DNA of 64,000 nt from Pseudanabaena sp. (GTDB lineage: Bacteria > Cyanobacteriota > Cyanobacteriia > Pseudanabaenales > Pseudanabaenaceae): contig QBMK01000020.1 of assembly GCA_003249035.1 (NCBI GenBank), positions 1 to 64,000 on the forward strand, in the 5' to 3' direction. This document shows, piece by piece, positions 37,181 through 46,110 of this stretch; positions within the stretch are counted from its first letter, which is position 1, and every line of letters starts with the position of its first letter. The position numbers and the translations under genes are program-made. The notes under the pieces are model-generated. The model did not search any database. It had not been told where the DNA came from and saw nothing but the letters and a program-made list of their open reading frames with translations.

Positions 37181-37267
37181 ATGGCAGAAATTAAGGAGAA
37201 TAACGAGCAAAAAGTTGACGTGAAAGTAATGATGCTACTCGATTCATGCGCAATAATCTTACAGTAA
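37181..37267 (+). CDS. Short ORF with strong ribosome site, maybe a truncated gene start
   Basis: ATG 37181 follows gggggagg at 37165-37172, an unusually strong Shine-Dalgarno site for this genome, and codes for 28 residues starting MAEIKENNEQKVDVKVMML. It runs antisense to the 3' end of the HNH gene. The site looks like the start of a real gene that the HNH pair has cut off. Product not recognised. Confidence 0.3.
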   Translation: MAEIKENNEQKVDVKVMMLLDSCAIILQ

Positions 37268-37604
37268 CGCGCCCGACCGTTGACAGTGGTTGAATTTTAC
37301 CGCTTTTCGAGTCAAGACAAAAATGCTCTTTCCAGATGTCTTTTCTAGGGCTGTAAAGCCTCACTGTATAGCCCGTTTCGGGATCTATTGAGGCAATATC
37401 GCTACCTTTGGCTTGATTGCATAGTGAGCAGGATAGAGCCAGATTTTCCTCTATAGTTTCTCCACCGTGCTTTTCAGCGATGACATGATCGACCTGATGG
37501 GATGCTAACACTAACATTTCTGGGATTAGGCAGTACTCACACATGTTTTGGGCGCGATCGCTAACTATGCGGCGCAAACTTGCCGAAATATAAGTTCTAC
37601 TCAT
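37191..37604 (-). CDS. HNH endonuclease
   Basis: A 137-residue HNH nuclease. The zinc-finger-like HNH core is visible: CEYCLIP (CxxC), HQVDHVIAEKHGG (first His with metal Asp-His), ENLALSCSLCNQAKG with the second CxxC and Asn, giving a full H-N-H motif. The C-terminal segment (VGRVTVRLLRMNRVASLL...) diverges from the usual 'R..RLNR' ending and runs over another ORF, so the last 20 residues may be altered by a junction. It overlaps the 118-residue partner by four bases. Such pairs are common in cyanobacteria, with no established role. Confidence 0.85.
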   Translation of the reverse strand: MSRTYISASLRRIVSDRAQNMCEYCLIPEMLVLASHQVDHVIAEKHGGETIEENLALSCSLCNQAKGSDIASIDPETGYTVRLYSPRKDIWKEHFCLDSKSGKIQPLSTVGRVTVRLLRMNRVASLLSRQLFARYSP

Positions 37605-37957
37605 GCACTTTGCTGAAGTTTGAGTAGCGCTTGTACTTTGGCAAGACGGACTAGATGTTCCACAAACTCATAGTGTTGCCATAGACTGAGATCGATTTCA
37701 TTGAGTCCTTCAGCACGGCTCTTATCTAATAGATTTTCAATTTCAGCTTGAAGGTTAGGTGCAAGGCGTAAGGCAATAATTTCTTGAGGGGATGGCAGTT
37801 TTGCAAAAAATTCTAAGACTTCGGTGAGTCCAGAAAAGCCTGTGGCAGGATTGGCGGTGATTTCTTGTAATCCTAGAGCCAAAATTTGCGGGAGTTTGTC
37901 CTTCAGTGGTTCTAACCGCAGGGCGATATCATCGGGTATTTCTACTGTGATTTGCAT
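37601..37957 (-). CDS. Partner protein of HNH endonuclease (antitoxin-like)
   Basis: A 118-residue soluble protein with a short beta-like start (MQITVEIPDDIALRLEPLKD), then helices (LPQILALGLQEI, LTEVLEFFAKLPSPQEIIALR) and a final helix (HYEFVEHLVRLAKVQALLKL). The N-terminus resembles antitoxin-like ribbon domains, and the 'PSPQEIIALR' segment is common in cyanobacterial proteins that precede HNH or PIN genes. Overlap of its stop with the HNH start suggests a regulated pair. Function not shown. Confidence 0.6.
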   Translation of the reverse strand: MQITVEIPDDIALRLEPLKDKLPQILALGLQEITANPATGFSGLTEVLEFFAKLPSPQEIIALRLAPNLQAEIENLLDKSRAEGLNEIDLSLWQHYEFVEHLVRLAKVQALLKLQQSA

Positions 37958-37997
37958 GGTTCTGCCCTATTCTTATCTGTATTGTATTCATTATCCG

Positions 37998-38036
37998 ATA
38001 AAAAAGAAGGCTCGCTAAGCGAGCCTTCTTTTTTAT
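37998..38036 (-). terminator. Palindromic terminator of ndhD
   Basis: Perfect 19-base arms (37998-38016, 38018-38036) with one central base. The right arm overlaps the stop of the minus-strand ndhD gene. Confidence 0.8.
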
Positions 38037-39631
38037 TTGCTTAAACTTGGTGAAGCTTGAGACTGTAGACTTGCCAAACGTTTGTTATCTCGTTTATTTG
38101 CTAAGACTGGGACTGCATCACGCAAAGTTGCTGCTAGTTGAGTCGTGGTTGAGTCATAGATTTGAGTAACGATTTTTGGATAGAAGCCAATCCCAATGAT
38201 AGGAATCAGTAGGCAAGCAATGATAAATACTTCGCGGGGCTCCGCATCTACAAGATCTTGATGCGAAGTGAGTGCCGTGTTTTCTTTACCGTAGAAAATT
38301 TCACGCAACATCGAGAGCAAATAGACGGGTGTTAAAATTACGCCTACAGCCATTAGCAATAGAGCAATAACTTTAAATGTGCCGCTATAAGCATCGCTTG
38401 TGGCAAAACCGACAAAAATCATTACCTCCGCCACAAAACCACTCATCCCAGGTAAAGCTAGGGACGCGAGGGAGCAAGTGGTAAACATCGCAAAGATTTT
38501 TGGCATCTGCTGACCAACACCGCCCATTTCATCAAGGATCAAAGTATGAGTGCGATCGTAAGTTGCACCGACAAGGAAAAATAAGCTAGCACCAATTAAT
38601 CCATGCGAAATCATTTGCAACATTGCACCACTAGTACCAAGATCGGTGAATGAAGCTAAACCTATCAGCACAAATCCCATGTGTGAGATCGATGAATAGG
38701 CAATTTTGCGTTTAAGACTGCGCTGGGCAAAAGAGGTAAGCGCGGCATAAATAATATTTACGATCCCCAGGATTACTAAGATTGGGGCAAAGTAAGCATG
38801 GGCTTCAGGAAGCATTCCTGCATTCATCCGCATCAACGCATAACCACCCATTTTCAGCAAGATACCGGCAAGTAGCATGTGAACTGGCGCAGTCGCTTCA
38901 CCATGGGCATCGGGCAGCCATGTATGCAATGGGAAGATCGGCAGTTTGACTCCATAGGAAATCAAGAATGCACCGTAGGCTAGCAATTGGAATGTGAGGG
39001 GGTAGTCTTTGTTGGCAAGAGCCTGCATATCAAAGGTGACAGTATCTCCATAGAATGCCATGGCAAGCCCAGCAACAAGGATAAATAATGAGCCGATCGC
39101 AGTGTAAAGAATAAACTTGGTGGCGGCATATAGTCGCTTATAGCCCCCCCAGATCGATAGCAATAGGTAGACAGGGATTAGCTCTAATTCCCATGTCAGG
39201 AAAAATAGCAGCATATCCTGTACCGCGAATACGGCGATTTGTGCGCCGTACATCGATAGCAATAAAAAATAAAATAAGCGCGGCTTCAGCGTGACAGGCC
39301 AAGCTGCTAAGGTCGCTAATGTGGTGATAAATCCAGTCAGCAAGACCAAAGGCATCGAGAGTCCATCAACGCCTACTGACCAATTTAGTCCCAATTGCGG
39401 AACCCATTCGTATCTCTCAACGAGTTGGAGTCCAGGATTACTGTAGTCATACTTTGTGCAGAAGGCATAGGCGATCGCTGCAAAGTCAATTAGTCCCACT
39501 ACTAGCGCAAACCAGCGAATCGTTTTGCCATCACCTTTGTCTGGGACAATTGTGACAACTAAGGACATGGCTATGGGAAAGGCAATGATAAACGTGAGCC
39601 AAGGAAAGTTTTCGAGATTTAACATATTCAA
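38033..39631 (-). CDS. ndhD: NAD(P)H-quinone oxidoreductase subunit 4 (NdhD)
   Basis: A 532-residue membrane subunit of the NDH-1 complex, an antiporter-like proton-pumping subunit in the thylakoid membrane. About 14 membrane segments are visible. Conserved landmarks: [19 protein letters not shown] with the functional Glu, [20 protein letters not shown], and [11 protein letters not shown] with the central Lys. The presence of an NdhD-type paralogue rather than NdhF is clear from length and motifs. Which of the cyanobacterial ndhD paralogues (respiration/cyclic flow, or CO2 uptake) cannot be decided; the absence of ndhF3/cupA nearby mildly favours ndhD1/2. It stands alone. Confidence 0.92.
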   Translation of the reverse strand: MNMLNLENFPWLTFIIAFPIAMSLVVTIVPDKGDGKTIRWFALVVGLIDFAAIAYAFCTKYDYSNPGLQLVERYEWVPQLGLNWSVGVDGLSMPLVLLTGFITTLATLAAWPVTLKPRLFYFLLLSMYGAQIAVFAVQDMLLFFLTWELELIPVYLLLSIWGGYKRLYAATKFILYTAIGSLFILVAGLAMAFYGDTVTFDMQALANKDYPLTFQLLAYGAFLISYGVKLPIFPLHTWLPDAHGEATAPVHMLLAGILLKMGGYALMRMNAGMLPEAHAYFAPILVILGIVNIIYAALTSFAQRSLKRKIAYSSISHMGFVLIGLASFTDLGTSGAMLQMISHGLIGASLFFLVGATYDRTHTLILDEMGGVGQQMPKIFAMFTTCSLASLALPGMSGFVAEVMIFVGFATSDAYSGTFKVIALLLMAVGVILTPVYLLSMLREIFYGKENTALTSHQDLVDAEPREVFIIACLLIPIIGIGFYPKIVTQIYDSTTTQLAATLRDAVPVLANKRDNKRLASLQSQASPSLSK

Positions 39632-39950
39632 AAGTAACCGTTGTAATTACCCACCCATTTTCTAGACAGTCATTCTACCTATGGTCACTTGCAGACTCTG
39701 TAGTTGTTTATAGTTACTTAAACCTAGCCGATCGCTATAAATCTTCAAACACTGACTGGGATCATGACAGTGCAAGACATTAAGAACATTAAATTCATTT
39801 AAAAGCTGTCTTAAGATTTGTAAAGAAATATTAACAAATTAAGACAATTATTTACATAATTTTTATTTGCAAGACCGAAGGCTTTGGGTTTCCACTTTTC
39901 TGCTAATCTCGAAAGTGAATAAATTATTTTTTAATAGAGAGATTTTAGGC
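39632..39950. other. Divergent promoter region between ndhD and psbU
   Basis: 319 AT-rich bases with no gene on either strand. It must hold both promoters. A long AT stretch (about 39800-39860) precedes the psbU leader. No hairpin or clear operator was seen. Confidence 0.6.
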
Positions 39951-40334
39951 ATGAAAGCACTTATACGCTTTTCTGTTTTACTAGTTGCGATCGCGTCAAT
40001 TTTGACAACTGGCTTTTTAGGTTCTTTTGGCAGTAACGCTGCATTTGCCGAAGACTTACCTGCCACTAATTTTTACACTCAAGACCTCAGTAAGATCGAC
40101 CTGAATAACGCTAATATCAACACTTTTCGTCAAGTTCGCGGCATGTATCCGACATTAGGTCGGATTATCATCGAAAATGCACCTTACAACTCGTTAGATG
40201 AAGTACTAAAAATTTCTGGGTTAAATGAATCTCAAAAAGAACTGATCAAAGCAAATGCTGACCAGTTCACCCTCAAAAAACCTGATGAATCCATGGGTCG
40301 TGAACGAATTAACAACGCTAACTACAGATTGTAA
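39951..40334 (+). CDS. psbU: Photosystem II 12 kDa extrinsic protein PsbU
   Basis: PsbU is a lumenal extrinsic subunit stabilising the oxygen-evolving manganese cluster. Starting at ATG 39951 gives 127 residues with a bona fide signal peptide (LIRFSVLLVAIASILTTGFL, cleavage after AFA). The mature part begins EDLPATNFYTQ and carries the helix-hairpin-helix fold: KIDLNNANINTFRQVRGMYP, and ENAPYNSLDEVLKISGLNE. An upstream TTG-like start would add a non-signal segment and is rejected. Confidence 0.95.
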   Translation: MKALIRFSVLLVAIASILTTGFLGSFGSNAAFAEDLPATNFYTQDLSKIDLNNANINTFRQVRGMYPTLGRIIIENAPYNSLDEVLKISGLNESQKELIKANADQFTLKKPDESMGRERINNANYRL

Positions 40335-40363
40335 TTAAGTTAAGTAGAGATTTTGATCCATTC

Positions 40364-40395
40364 AAAAAAAAGCAGCATTTAGTGCTGCTTTTTTT
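40364..40395 (+). terminator. Rho-independent terminator of psbU
   Basis: The stem agcagca/tgctgct with a tttag loop, preceded by an A run and followed by a T run, 30 bases after the stop. Confidence 0.85.
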
Positions 40396-40500
40396 GTTGA
40401 AAAATATCGCGATCGCGAATGCCCTGAATGTTGCTAAAATGTTACATAACGCAATATAAAAACAAATTCGACCAAATTTTAGAAAATTAGGTATAAGTAC

Positions 40501-40863
40501 ATGGCTCTTTTCGGCTTATTTGGCAAAAAAGATAAAAAAAAAGAATCTGAGAATCCAGAAAATACGGAATCTTCTTTCTTTCTCGATCAAGACTCAGCAA
40601 AAACCCTTGGTGATATTGACTACATGCGCACACCAAAGGCTGTCAGAAGAACATTCCCTACTGTTAATGGTGTCAAAGGTGCTGACATTACAAGTGCTTT
40701 CACTGCAACTGAAAAAGTAGAAAACTCTAAAATTGAAACTAAAACCAATCAGTCGTCTGAACCAATTCCTCAATCCACATTTGAGCCAAAGCAGATCAAT
40801 ACTCGAGTAGATTCGAACATGGATATCTTTATAAACATGGCAAAAGATATCAAAAAGAAATAA
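40501..40863 (+). CDS. Conserved cyanobacterial protein of unknown function
   Basis: A 120-residue hydrophilic protein. It starts MALFGLFGKKDKKKESENPE, a small amphipathic start followed by a basic stretch. The conserved middle is FFLDQDSAKTLGDIDYMRTPKAVRRTF. The rest is disordered, rich in Ser, Thr and Glu, ending NMAKDIKKK. The 'LGDIDYMR' segment recurs in hypothetical cyanobacterial proteins as I recall; function unknown. It may associate with a membrane via the N-terminus. Own terminator follows, so it is a single-gene unit. Confidence 0.7.
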   Translation: MALFGLFGKKDKKKESENPENTESSFFLDQDSAKTLGDIDYMRTPKAVRRTFPTVNGVKGADITSAFTATEKVENSKIETKTNQSSEPIPQSTFEPKQINTRVDSNMDIFINMAKDIKKK

Positions 40864-40866
40864 GAG

Positions 40867-40907
40867 CATAAAAAAGAAGCGTCGCTATGCGACGCTTCTT
40901 TTTTATG
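40867..40907. terminator. Palindromic terminator
   Basis: Perfect 19-base arms (40867-40885, 40889-40907) around the centre tat, directly after the stop of the preceding gene. Confidence 0.85.
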
Positions 40908-41075
40908 GGCTTCGGAAAACCGTCTAGATCTGATTCAGTGCTAATAACCTATACACCGTAAACTATCCTTGTAAGCTGATAATAGACTCAATAGGGGTTT
41001 CAGTGAGAGCTTAGCTCTTTCTAAAAAACACCATTGAATTTGTTGTAGATTGAGGCATTGCGCGAGGTTATTAGT

Positions 41076-42815
41076 ATGGTGTTTAACTGGTTTCGGCGAA
41101 AGTTTGATGATGACAAAGATGTAACCAATCAACCTGTAAAGCCAGCCCAAACTGAAGAAAAAACGCCTGAATCTAAACCTGTTGACGAGCCGAGCCCGAT
41201 CGCATCGCCAGCATCTCAAGATTTATTGAATTGGGCTAAGGCTGCCTATGCTAATGTGCAACAACAGGCAGAAGTTGCTGAAGAAAAAGCCGCTGAAGCA
41301 GAATTTTTTGAGTCAGAAATTACCGAGCCAGAAGTTGCTAAGACTGAGGTTGTGGAGGTAACTCCAGAAACTATTGAGCTTGAAGCCAAAACAGCTACGC
41401 CAGAAGTTGTTGAAGCTACACCAGAAATTATTGAGCCAGAGGCAAAGACTGCTCAACCTGAAATTACTCAACCTGAAATTGCAGAGTTGGAAGTTGAGCT
41501 AAAGATTATTGAGCCTGAAGTTATTGTCACCGAAACACAGGTTACTGAACCTTCAATCTCTGAAACGACAACAGAATCTACTGAATTAGTCGAACCGAGC
41601 GCTGCTGAGTTACCTTTAGAAATATTTTCAGAACCCGAACCAGTCGCACCAGTAGAAACTGTTACTGAAATTGAACCTGCGGCAGTTCCTTTTTGGATGC
41701 AGTCAGAAAGCGATCGCCTTGCCCGTATTGCTGCCCTTGAAGCTACGGCAATCGTAGAACCTGAGCCCGAAGTTAAGCCCACATCCAGAAGCAAAGCCAC
41801 AATCACATTTGATGATGAGTTCATTTGGTCAGCCGAAGTCCTCGCATCTCAGGGTCGCCGCCCCGATCAAATCTCCATTGAAGAAATCACATGGCTCAGT
41901 CGCTTACGCCAAGGTCTAGACAAAACTCGCTTGTCTCTAGTAAATCAGCTTAAGGCGATCGTTGGACAAGGTCCACTCAGTGCTGATTCAGTTGATGATA
42001 TTGAAGCTTTGCTCTTACAGGCAGATGTTGGCGTGAGAGCCACTGACCAAATTATTGCCAAGCTGCAAGACAAACTTCGCAAAGAAGTTTTACCACCAGA
42101 AGAGGCGATCGCCTATCTCAAACAAATTCTCCGTGAGATGCTGGATGTATCACAGAAGGGGGGTGAACCGATTCCAATGCTAATTCCAGAAAAAAACCAA
42201 CTGAATATTTGGTTGATCACGGGCGTAAATGGTGCAGGTAAGACCACAACGATCGGTAAACTTTCTCATCTCAGTGTTAAATCTGGCTACAAAACTCTCA
42301 TCGCAGCAGCTGATACTTTTCGGGCTGCGGCAGTTGAGCAAGTCAAGAGCTGGGGAAAAAGATCTAACGTAGATGTAATTTGTAATCCAGCCCAAAATGC
42401 TGATCCTGCGGCAGTTGTATTTGATGCAATCTCTGCAGCCCAAGCTAGAGGCACTGAACTACTTCTAGTAGACACTGCAGGCAGATTGCAAAACAAGAAA
42501 AATCTGATGGAAGAACTCAGCAAAATTCGCCGGATTATCGATAAAAAATCTACCGATGCCAAAATTGAATCTTTGCTAGTTCTAGACTCCACCCTCGGAC
42601 AAAACGGACTTAAACAAGCGGAAATCTTTGCTCAATCCGCAGGCATTACGGGCGTGATTCTGACGAAATTAGATGGCACTGCTAAGGGTGGTGTAGCGAT
42701 CGCAGTGGTGCAACAGCTTGGGCTACCCATTAGATTTATCGGCGCTGGTGAAGGCATTGAGGACTTGCGACCATTCTCTAGCTACGAATTTGTAGAAGCA
42801 TTACTAAGTAATTAG
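41076..42815 (+). CDS. ftsY: Signal recognition particle receptor FtsY
   Basis: FtsY is the membrane receptor GTPase for the signal recognition particle. Starting at ATG 41076 gives 579 residues. The first 210 residues are a very acidic, repetitive A domain with many E-P-T-V units (for example PEVVEATPEIIEPEAKTAQP), longer than most. The NG GTPase part includes GVNGAGKTTTIGKLSHL (G1), DTFRAAAVEQ, LLLVDTAGRLQNKKN (G3) and TKLDGTAKGG (G4). The acidic N-terminus probably mediates membrane and SecY contact. The DNA encoding the repeats is internally repetitive and may be prone to length change. Confidence 0.95.
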   Translation: MVFNWFRRKFDDDKDVTNQPVKPAQTEEKTPESKPVDEPSPIASPASQDLLNWAKAAYANVQQQAEVAEEKAAEAEFFESEITEPEVAKTEVVEVTPETIELEAKTATPEVVEATPEIIEPEAKTAQPEITQPEIAELEVELKIIEPEVIVTETQVTEPSISETTTESTELVEPSAAELPLEIFSEPEPVAPVETVTEIEPAAVPFWMQSESDRLARIAALEATAIVEPEPEVKPTSRSKATITFDDEFIWSAEVLASQGRRPDQISIEEITWLSRLRQGLDKTRLSLVNQLKAIVGQGPLSADSVDDIEALLLQADVGVRATDQIIAKLQDKLRKEVLPPEEAIAYLKQILREMLDVSQKGGEPIPMLIPEKNQLNIWLITGVNGAGKTTTIGKLSHLSVKSGYKTLIAAADTFRAAAVEQVKSWGKRSNVDVICNPAQNADPAAVVFDAISAAQARGTELLLVDTAGRLQNKKNLMEELSKIRRIIDKKSTDAKIESLLVLDSTLGQNGLKQAEIFAQSAGITGVILTKLDGTAKGGVAIAVVQQLGLPIRFIGAGEGIEDLRPFSSYEFVEALLSN

Positions 42816-42925
42816 TTTTAAGTAGCTCGACACAATTAGGAATGATAATTTAATAAAACCCAAAATTTCTACTATCGGCTGAGCGGGCGGTGGAGATTTT
42901 GAATCTGGGCTTGTCATTATGTCGA

Positions 42926-42955
42926 TTTTATTAGCGGCACAAAGCGCTAATAAAA
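42926..42955 (+). terminator. Hairpin downstream of ftsY
   Basis: Arms ttttattagcg (42926-42936) and cgctaataaaa (42945-42955) with an 8-base loop, about 110 bases after the ftsY stop. Confidence 0.5.
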
Positions 42956-43062
42956 CTATTTAAGAAAATTACTTAAATCGATTGTTAATTTTTGTCCAAC
43001 TAAGGCTAAACTGTTTGACTAAATTAGCTTTCGTTCAAACCACCTAGCGTCGCTGCATTGGT

Positions 43063-44448
43063 ATGTCTCTATCATTGCCACCTAGAAATAGATCTCTCCC
43101 ATTACAGGACATTGACAATACGTCTGTAATGGTGATGAAAGATCTCAAAGACCTGCTCAGGCGGATGAGTCAGGATCAAAATAAAATCCATGAGCTGCTT
43201 AGCTTTTTGGGTTACGCTCTGCGCAGCTTTAGTAACCTCAACCAATTTTTAGAATTAATTCCCCTAATCGCCAGTCGTGTAACTGACTCCGATGGTGGTG
43301 CGCTAATTTTGTTTAAAGCCAGTGGTCAGATGCGCCTAGAGTCTCTGCATTGCCCTGAACGCAATAAAGGCGGCATGAAGGCACAACAAGTAAGAACAGC
43401 GATCGAGCGAGCCATCCAACAGGTATTAACAGGCAGTCCGACCGCTCTAGATGAAATGGTCAGCCGCTATCTGGGCGCAGATGTCCATTTGTACGGCACA
43501 TCGGTTTTAGTCAAAAATGCAGTGCGCGGTCGTCTTTACATATTTAGCCGCAAGCCCGATTATATTTGGACAGATAATAAGCGTACTTTGATGCGCCTAG
43601 TCGCCGATCAGACTTCAGTGGGGCTAGAAAATCATGAACTCACTACAGAACTAATCAAAAAAGAGCGCCAAGATCGCGAGATGGAGATCGGCGCAGAAAT
43701 TCAGCGTCAACTTTTACCGCGCAATTGTCCTAAAATTCAAGGCATTGAGATCTCGGCGAAATGTTCCACGGCTAGCCGTGTTGGTGGTGACTATTACGAC
43801 TTTATTCCGATGCAAAAAGGCGATCGCTGGGGCTTTGTAGTCGGCGATGTCATGGGTAAAGGAGTCCCTGCAGGCTTAATCATGACCATGACAAGGGGCA
43901 TGTTACGAGCAGAAGTGCTTAACAATCATTCTCCAAGCAAAATTTTAGAACATCTCAACGAGGTGATGTATGAGGATCTGGAGAAATCCCATCGCTTTGT
44001 GACCATGTTTTATTCGGAATACGATCCCGTAACCCATATCCTCTCTTTTAGTAATGCCGCCCATACGCCTGCTTTACATTGGCGAGCTAAGACGAGATCT
44101 ATTCATGCCCTTGACACAATGGGAGCTTTGATTGGATTAGAAGCTGGCTCGAAATATGAAGAAAGTAGCACTCACCTAAATTCAGGCGATGTCGTCATCT
44201 ATTACACTGATGGCTTCACTGAAGCGGCAAGTCCAGAAGGCGATCGCTTTGACGAAGAGAACCTCCGTAAAGCCCTAGACTGGGCATGTCAGAATTGTTT
44301 CCCACTTTCCGATGATGTGACCCGCCCACAGATGATTCTTGACTACATCTTCCAAGAAGTGCAAAACTTTATTGGAGAAGGGCATACTCATACTGATGAC
44401 ATGACCTTAGTGGTTTTGCAAATAAAAGATAAAGTTCTAAAAAATTAA
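43063..44448 (+). CDS. RsbU/SpoIIE-type PP2C phosphatase with GAF domain
   Basis: A 461-residue cytoplasmic regulator. Residues about 40-200 form a GAF-like sensor (FSNLNQFLELIPLIASRVTD through VADQTSVGLENHEL), joined by a coiled linker (KKERQDREMEIGAEIQRQLLP, the usual SpoIIE prelude) to a PP2C domain (about 220-455). Phosphatase motifs with metal-binding Asp are visible: SRVGGDYYDFIP, GDVMGKGVPAGLIM, DVVIYYTDGFTEAA and THTDDMTLVVL. Such proteins dephosphorylate an anti-sigma-factor antagonist to switch a stress sigma factor. No antagonist or anti-sigma gene lies next to it. Confidence 0.88.
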   Translation: MSLSLPPRNRSLPLQDIDNTSVMVMKDLKDLLRRMSQDQNKIHELLSFLGYALRSFSNLNQFLELIPLIASRVTDSDGGALILFKASGQMRLESLHCPERNKGGMKAQQVRTAIERAIQQVLTGSPTALDEMVSRYLGADVHLYGTSVLVKNAVRGRLYIFSRKPDYIWTDNKRTLMRLVADQTSVGLENHELTTELIKKERQDREMEIGAEIQRQLLPRNCPKIQGIEISAKCSTASRVGGDYYDFIPMQKGDRWGFVVGDVMGKGVPAGLIMTMTRGMLRAEVLNNHSPSKILEHLNEVMYEDLEKSHRFVTMFYSEYDPVTHILSFSNAAHTPALHWRAKTRSIHALDTMGALIGLEAGSKYEESSTHLNSGDVVIYYTDGFTEAASPEGDRFDEENLRKALDWACQNCFPLSDDVTRPQMILDYIFQEVQNFIGEGHTHTDDMTLVVLQIKDKVLKN

Positions 44449-44465
44449 CCCAAGCCTAAAATATT

Positions 44466-44744
44466 ATGTTTGACTTAGCTCAAGCCCATCATTTAGTAAC
44501 TATTGTGACTAGATCTGACTTATCGTTTCATCTTTCAGCGATCGATATTTCTAGCAATATGCATTTCAATATTACCGATCTACATTCACACGTAAACATG
44601 GATTTACTTGCCCAACAATTTAAGGGAAATGTAATGGGTGACATTGCAAATGGTTGGAATAGTTTTGTGAAATCTGGTCAAATTTGGGCGCTGATTATTG
44701 GTGTCGTAGTTGGATATCTATTTAGAAGTATTACCAACGCTTAA
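44466..44744 (+). CDS. Small single-helix membrane protein
   Basis: An open frame of 92 codons on the same strand as the phosphatase gene, 17 bases behind it. The C-terminal part is convincing: MDLLAQQFKGNVMGDIANG followed by a membrane helix (IWALIIGVVVGYLFRSI). The N-terminal half is polar and unlike a protein start, so ATG 44562 or 44598 may be the real start. No family recognised. Terminator follows directly. Confidence 0.55.
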   Translation: MFDLAQAHHLVTIVTRSDLSFHLSAIDISSNMHFNITDLHSHVNMDLLAQQFKGNVMGDIANGWNSFVKSGQIWALIIGVVVGYLFRSITNA

Positions 44745-44751
44745 AAAATAT

Positions 44752-44783
44752 AAAAAAAGCTGCACTTCAGTGCAACTTTTTTT
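44752..44783 (+). terminator. Rho-independent terminator
   Basis: The stem gctgcac/gtgcaac with a ttca loop, between A and T runs, right after the small membrane protein. It also abuts the 3' end of the minus-strand initiator tRNA. Confidence 0.75.
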
Positions 44784-44787
44784 GTAA

Positions 44788-44861
<74 letters not shown>

Positions 44862-44914
44862 TTGTTTCGCTTAGCTAATATAGCATGGTTTCATATAATT
44901 GCAATCATTTGACT

Positions 44915-44969
44915 AAAGTTTTTAAAAATGGTCTCTGTGCTTTGCACAGAGACCATTTTTAAAAACTTT
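44915..44969 (-). terminator. Perfect palindrome at the 3' end of the 6S RNA gene
   Basis: Perfect 26-base arms (44915-44940, 44944-44969) around the centre ttt. On the minus strand it follows the probable 6S RNA and precedes the initiator tRNA. Confidence 0.75.
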
Positions 44970-45161
44970 GTCACCCCTCCGCAACGCCGTCTTACCTCAG
45001 TTGTTTGACCCGGTAAAACCAGGTGGAGCCGAGGCGCAACGCCTAACTTAAGTTCCCAGATGCATGTCTGGTATACTGCGGCGAAGACTGCCAAAGACTC
45101 CTAGAAAACAATTATCGATCAAGACACATTATCGGTAGTCACGCACGCCACAGAGGAGCTT
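44970..45161 (-). ncRNA. ssaA: Probable 6S RNA (SsaA), 5' end near 45161
   Basis: On the minus strand an RNA of about 185 bases starts near 45161. Its 5' part reads CTCCTCTGTGGCGTGC and pairs with GGCGTTGCGGAGGGG at its 3' end to close a stem of 14 consecutive pairs; several are G-U wobbles, so pairing holds only for the minus-strand RNA. The interior can form small hairpins (CCAGA/TCTGG, AGGCG/CGCCT). This 'CCTCTGTGGCGTG' 5' block and single long interrupted helix are the style of bacterial 6S RNA, the RNA polymerase-binding regulator. A TATAAT box precedes and a long palindrome follows. No SRP RNA, tmRNA or RNase P motif is present. Class assignment is by pattern. Confidence 0.65.
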
Positions 45162-45167
45162 GCACTA

Positions 45168-45173
45168 ATTATA
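45168..45173 (-). promoter_or_regulatory. -10 box of the probable 6S RNA gene
   Basis: Perfect TATAAT on the minus strand, 7 bases upstream of the predicted RNA start. No good -35 box is seen at 17 bases. Confidence 0.6.
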
Positions 45174-45189
45174 ACAATCTAAAACTCAA

Positions 45190-45224
45190 AAAGGAGGCAT
45201 GTCGCAAAGCGACATGCCTCCTTT
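45190..45224 (-). terminator. Palindromic terminator of the DUF554 gene
   Basis: Perfect 16-base arms (45190-45205, 45209-45224) around the centre aaa, 23 bases downstream of the minus-strand DUF554 stop. Confidence 0.8.
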
Positions 45225-45247
45225 GCTAACAAAGATAGCTTGTTGAA

Positions 45248-45988
45248 TTATTTGAGACTATCGGCTAGCCAGTAAACTAAAGGCGCGATCGCTAATGCAG
45301 GCAAAAATGAAGCAACCCTTACCTTGGCTAACTCTAATAAATTTAAGCCCAGTCCTAACAACATCAAGCCACCGACACCAGTAATAATTAATACCGATGG
45401 AGCATTAGCTGGATCGGGTAGGCTTTGAGCTAAATTTCCTGCTAAAAGTGACAAACTGCCTTGGTATAGGGCAACGGGTAAAGCCGAGAAACCCACACCG
45501 ATCCCGTAAGTACTAGCAAATACAATTGAGATAAATCCGTCGAGAGCCGATTTTAGCGCTAGAAGATTATCATCGCCTCTTAGCCCATTATTGAGGCTAC
45601 CGATAATTGCCATTGGTCCAATACAAAATAATAAACTTGCGGCTACAAATCCTTCAGTAAATTTGCCTCTGCCCTTGAATTTTGCTTTTAGCCAATCACC
45701 AACCGATTCTAGACGCTTCTCGATCTGTCCTAATTCACCAATTACACCACCAACAATTAACGAAATAAGCGACAATATCACACCGTCAAGAGCACCAGCT
45801 TTGACTTTGAGCAAGCTGTTTGCCATGTTAATACTGACAAAGATAGTGATTAGCCCGATCGCTTGTTTGAGAATTGGTAAAACCTGAGACAGGAATCGTC
45901 CACGCAAGATTAGCCCTAAAAATGTTCCGAAGGAGATCGCCAAAATATTAATCCAAGTCCCACTGGTTTTTGTCCAAAAATCTAGCAT
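45248..45988 (-). CDS. DUF554 family membrane protein
   Basis: A 246-residue protein with six to seven membrane helices. DUF554 features: TWINILAISFGTFLGLILRG at the N-terminus, ILSLISLIVGGVIGELGQIE, and SLLFCIGPMAIIGSLNNGL. Members are possible transporters or channels with no clear substrate. Single-gene unit, divergent from chlN. Confidence 0.88.
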   Translation of the reverse strand: MLDFWTKTSGTWINILAISFGTFLGLILRGRFLSQVLPILKQAIGLITIFVSINMANSLLKVKAGALDGVILSLISLIVGGVIGELGQIEKRLESVGDWLKAKFKGRGKFTEGFVAASLLFCIGPMAIIGSLNNGLRGDDNLLALKSALDGFISIVFASTYGIGVGFSALPVALYQGSLSLLAGNLAQSLPDPANAPSVLIITGVGGLMLLGLGLNLLELAKVRVASFLPALAIAPLVYWLADSLK

Positions 45989-46110
45989 TTAGTTCAGTTT
46001 GCTTTGCCTCTAGCCTTTAAATATAACAACAACCAGAGTCAGGTTCTTGGCGCTCACCTTTAATTTGGGGTTTCCTGTAAACCTTTGCAACTTTTTGCCC
46101 CGTCTCTTGA

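Noticed and set aside
39867-39950. Longer PsbU start
   Set aside because: It would place 28 residues before a clear signal peptide.
44891-45094. Minus-strand 67-codon frame
   Set aside because: It lies across the probable 6S RNA and its terminator; no protein features.
44970-45161. SRP RNA, tmRNA or RNase P RNA at this locus
   Set aside because: The conserved blocks of those RNAs (SRP GGAAGCAGCC, RNase P GAGGAAAGTCC, tmRNA tRNA-like ends) are absent.
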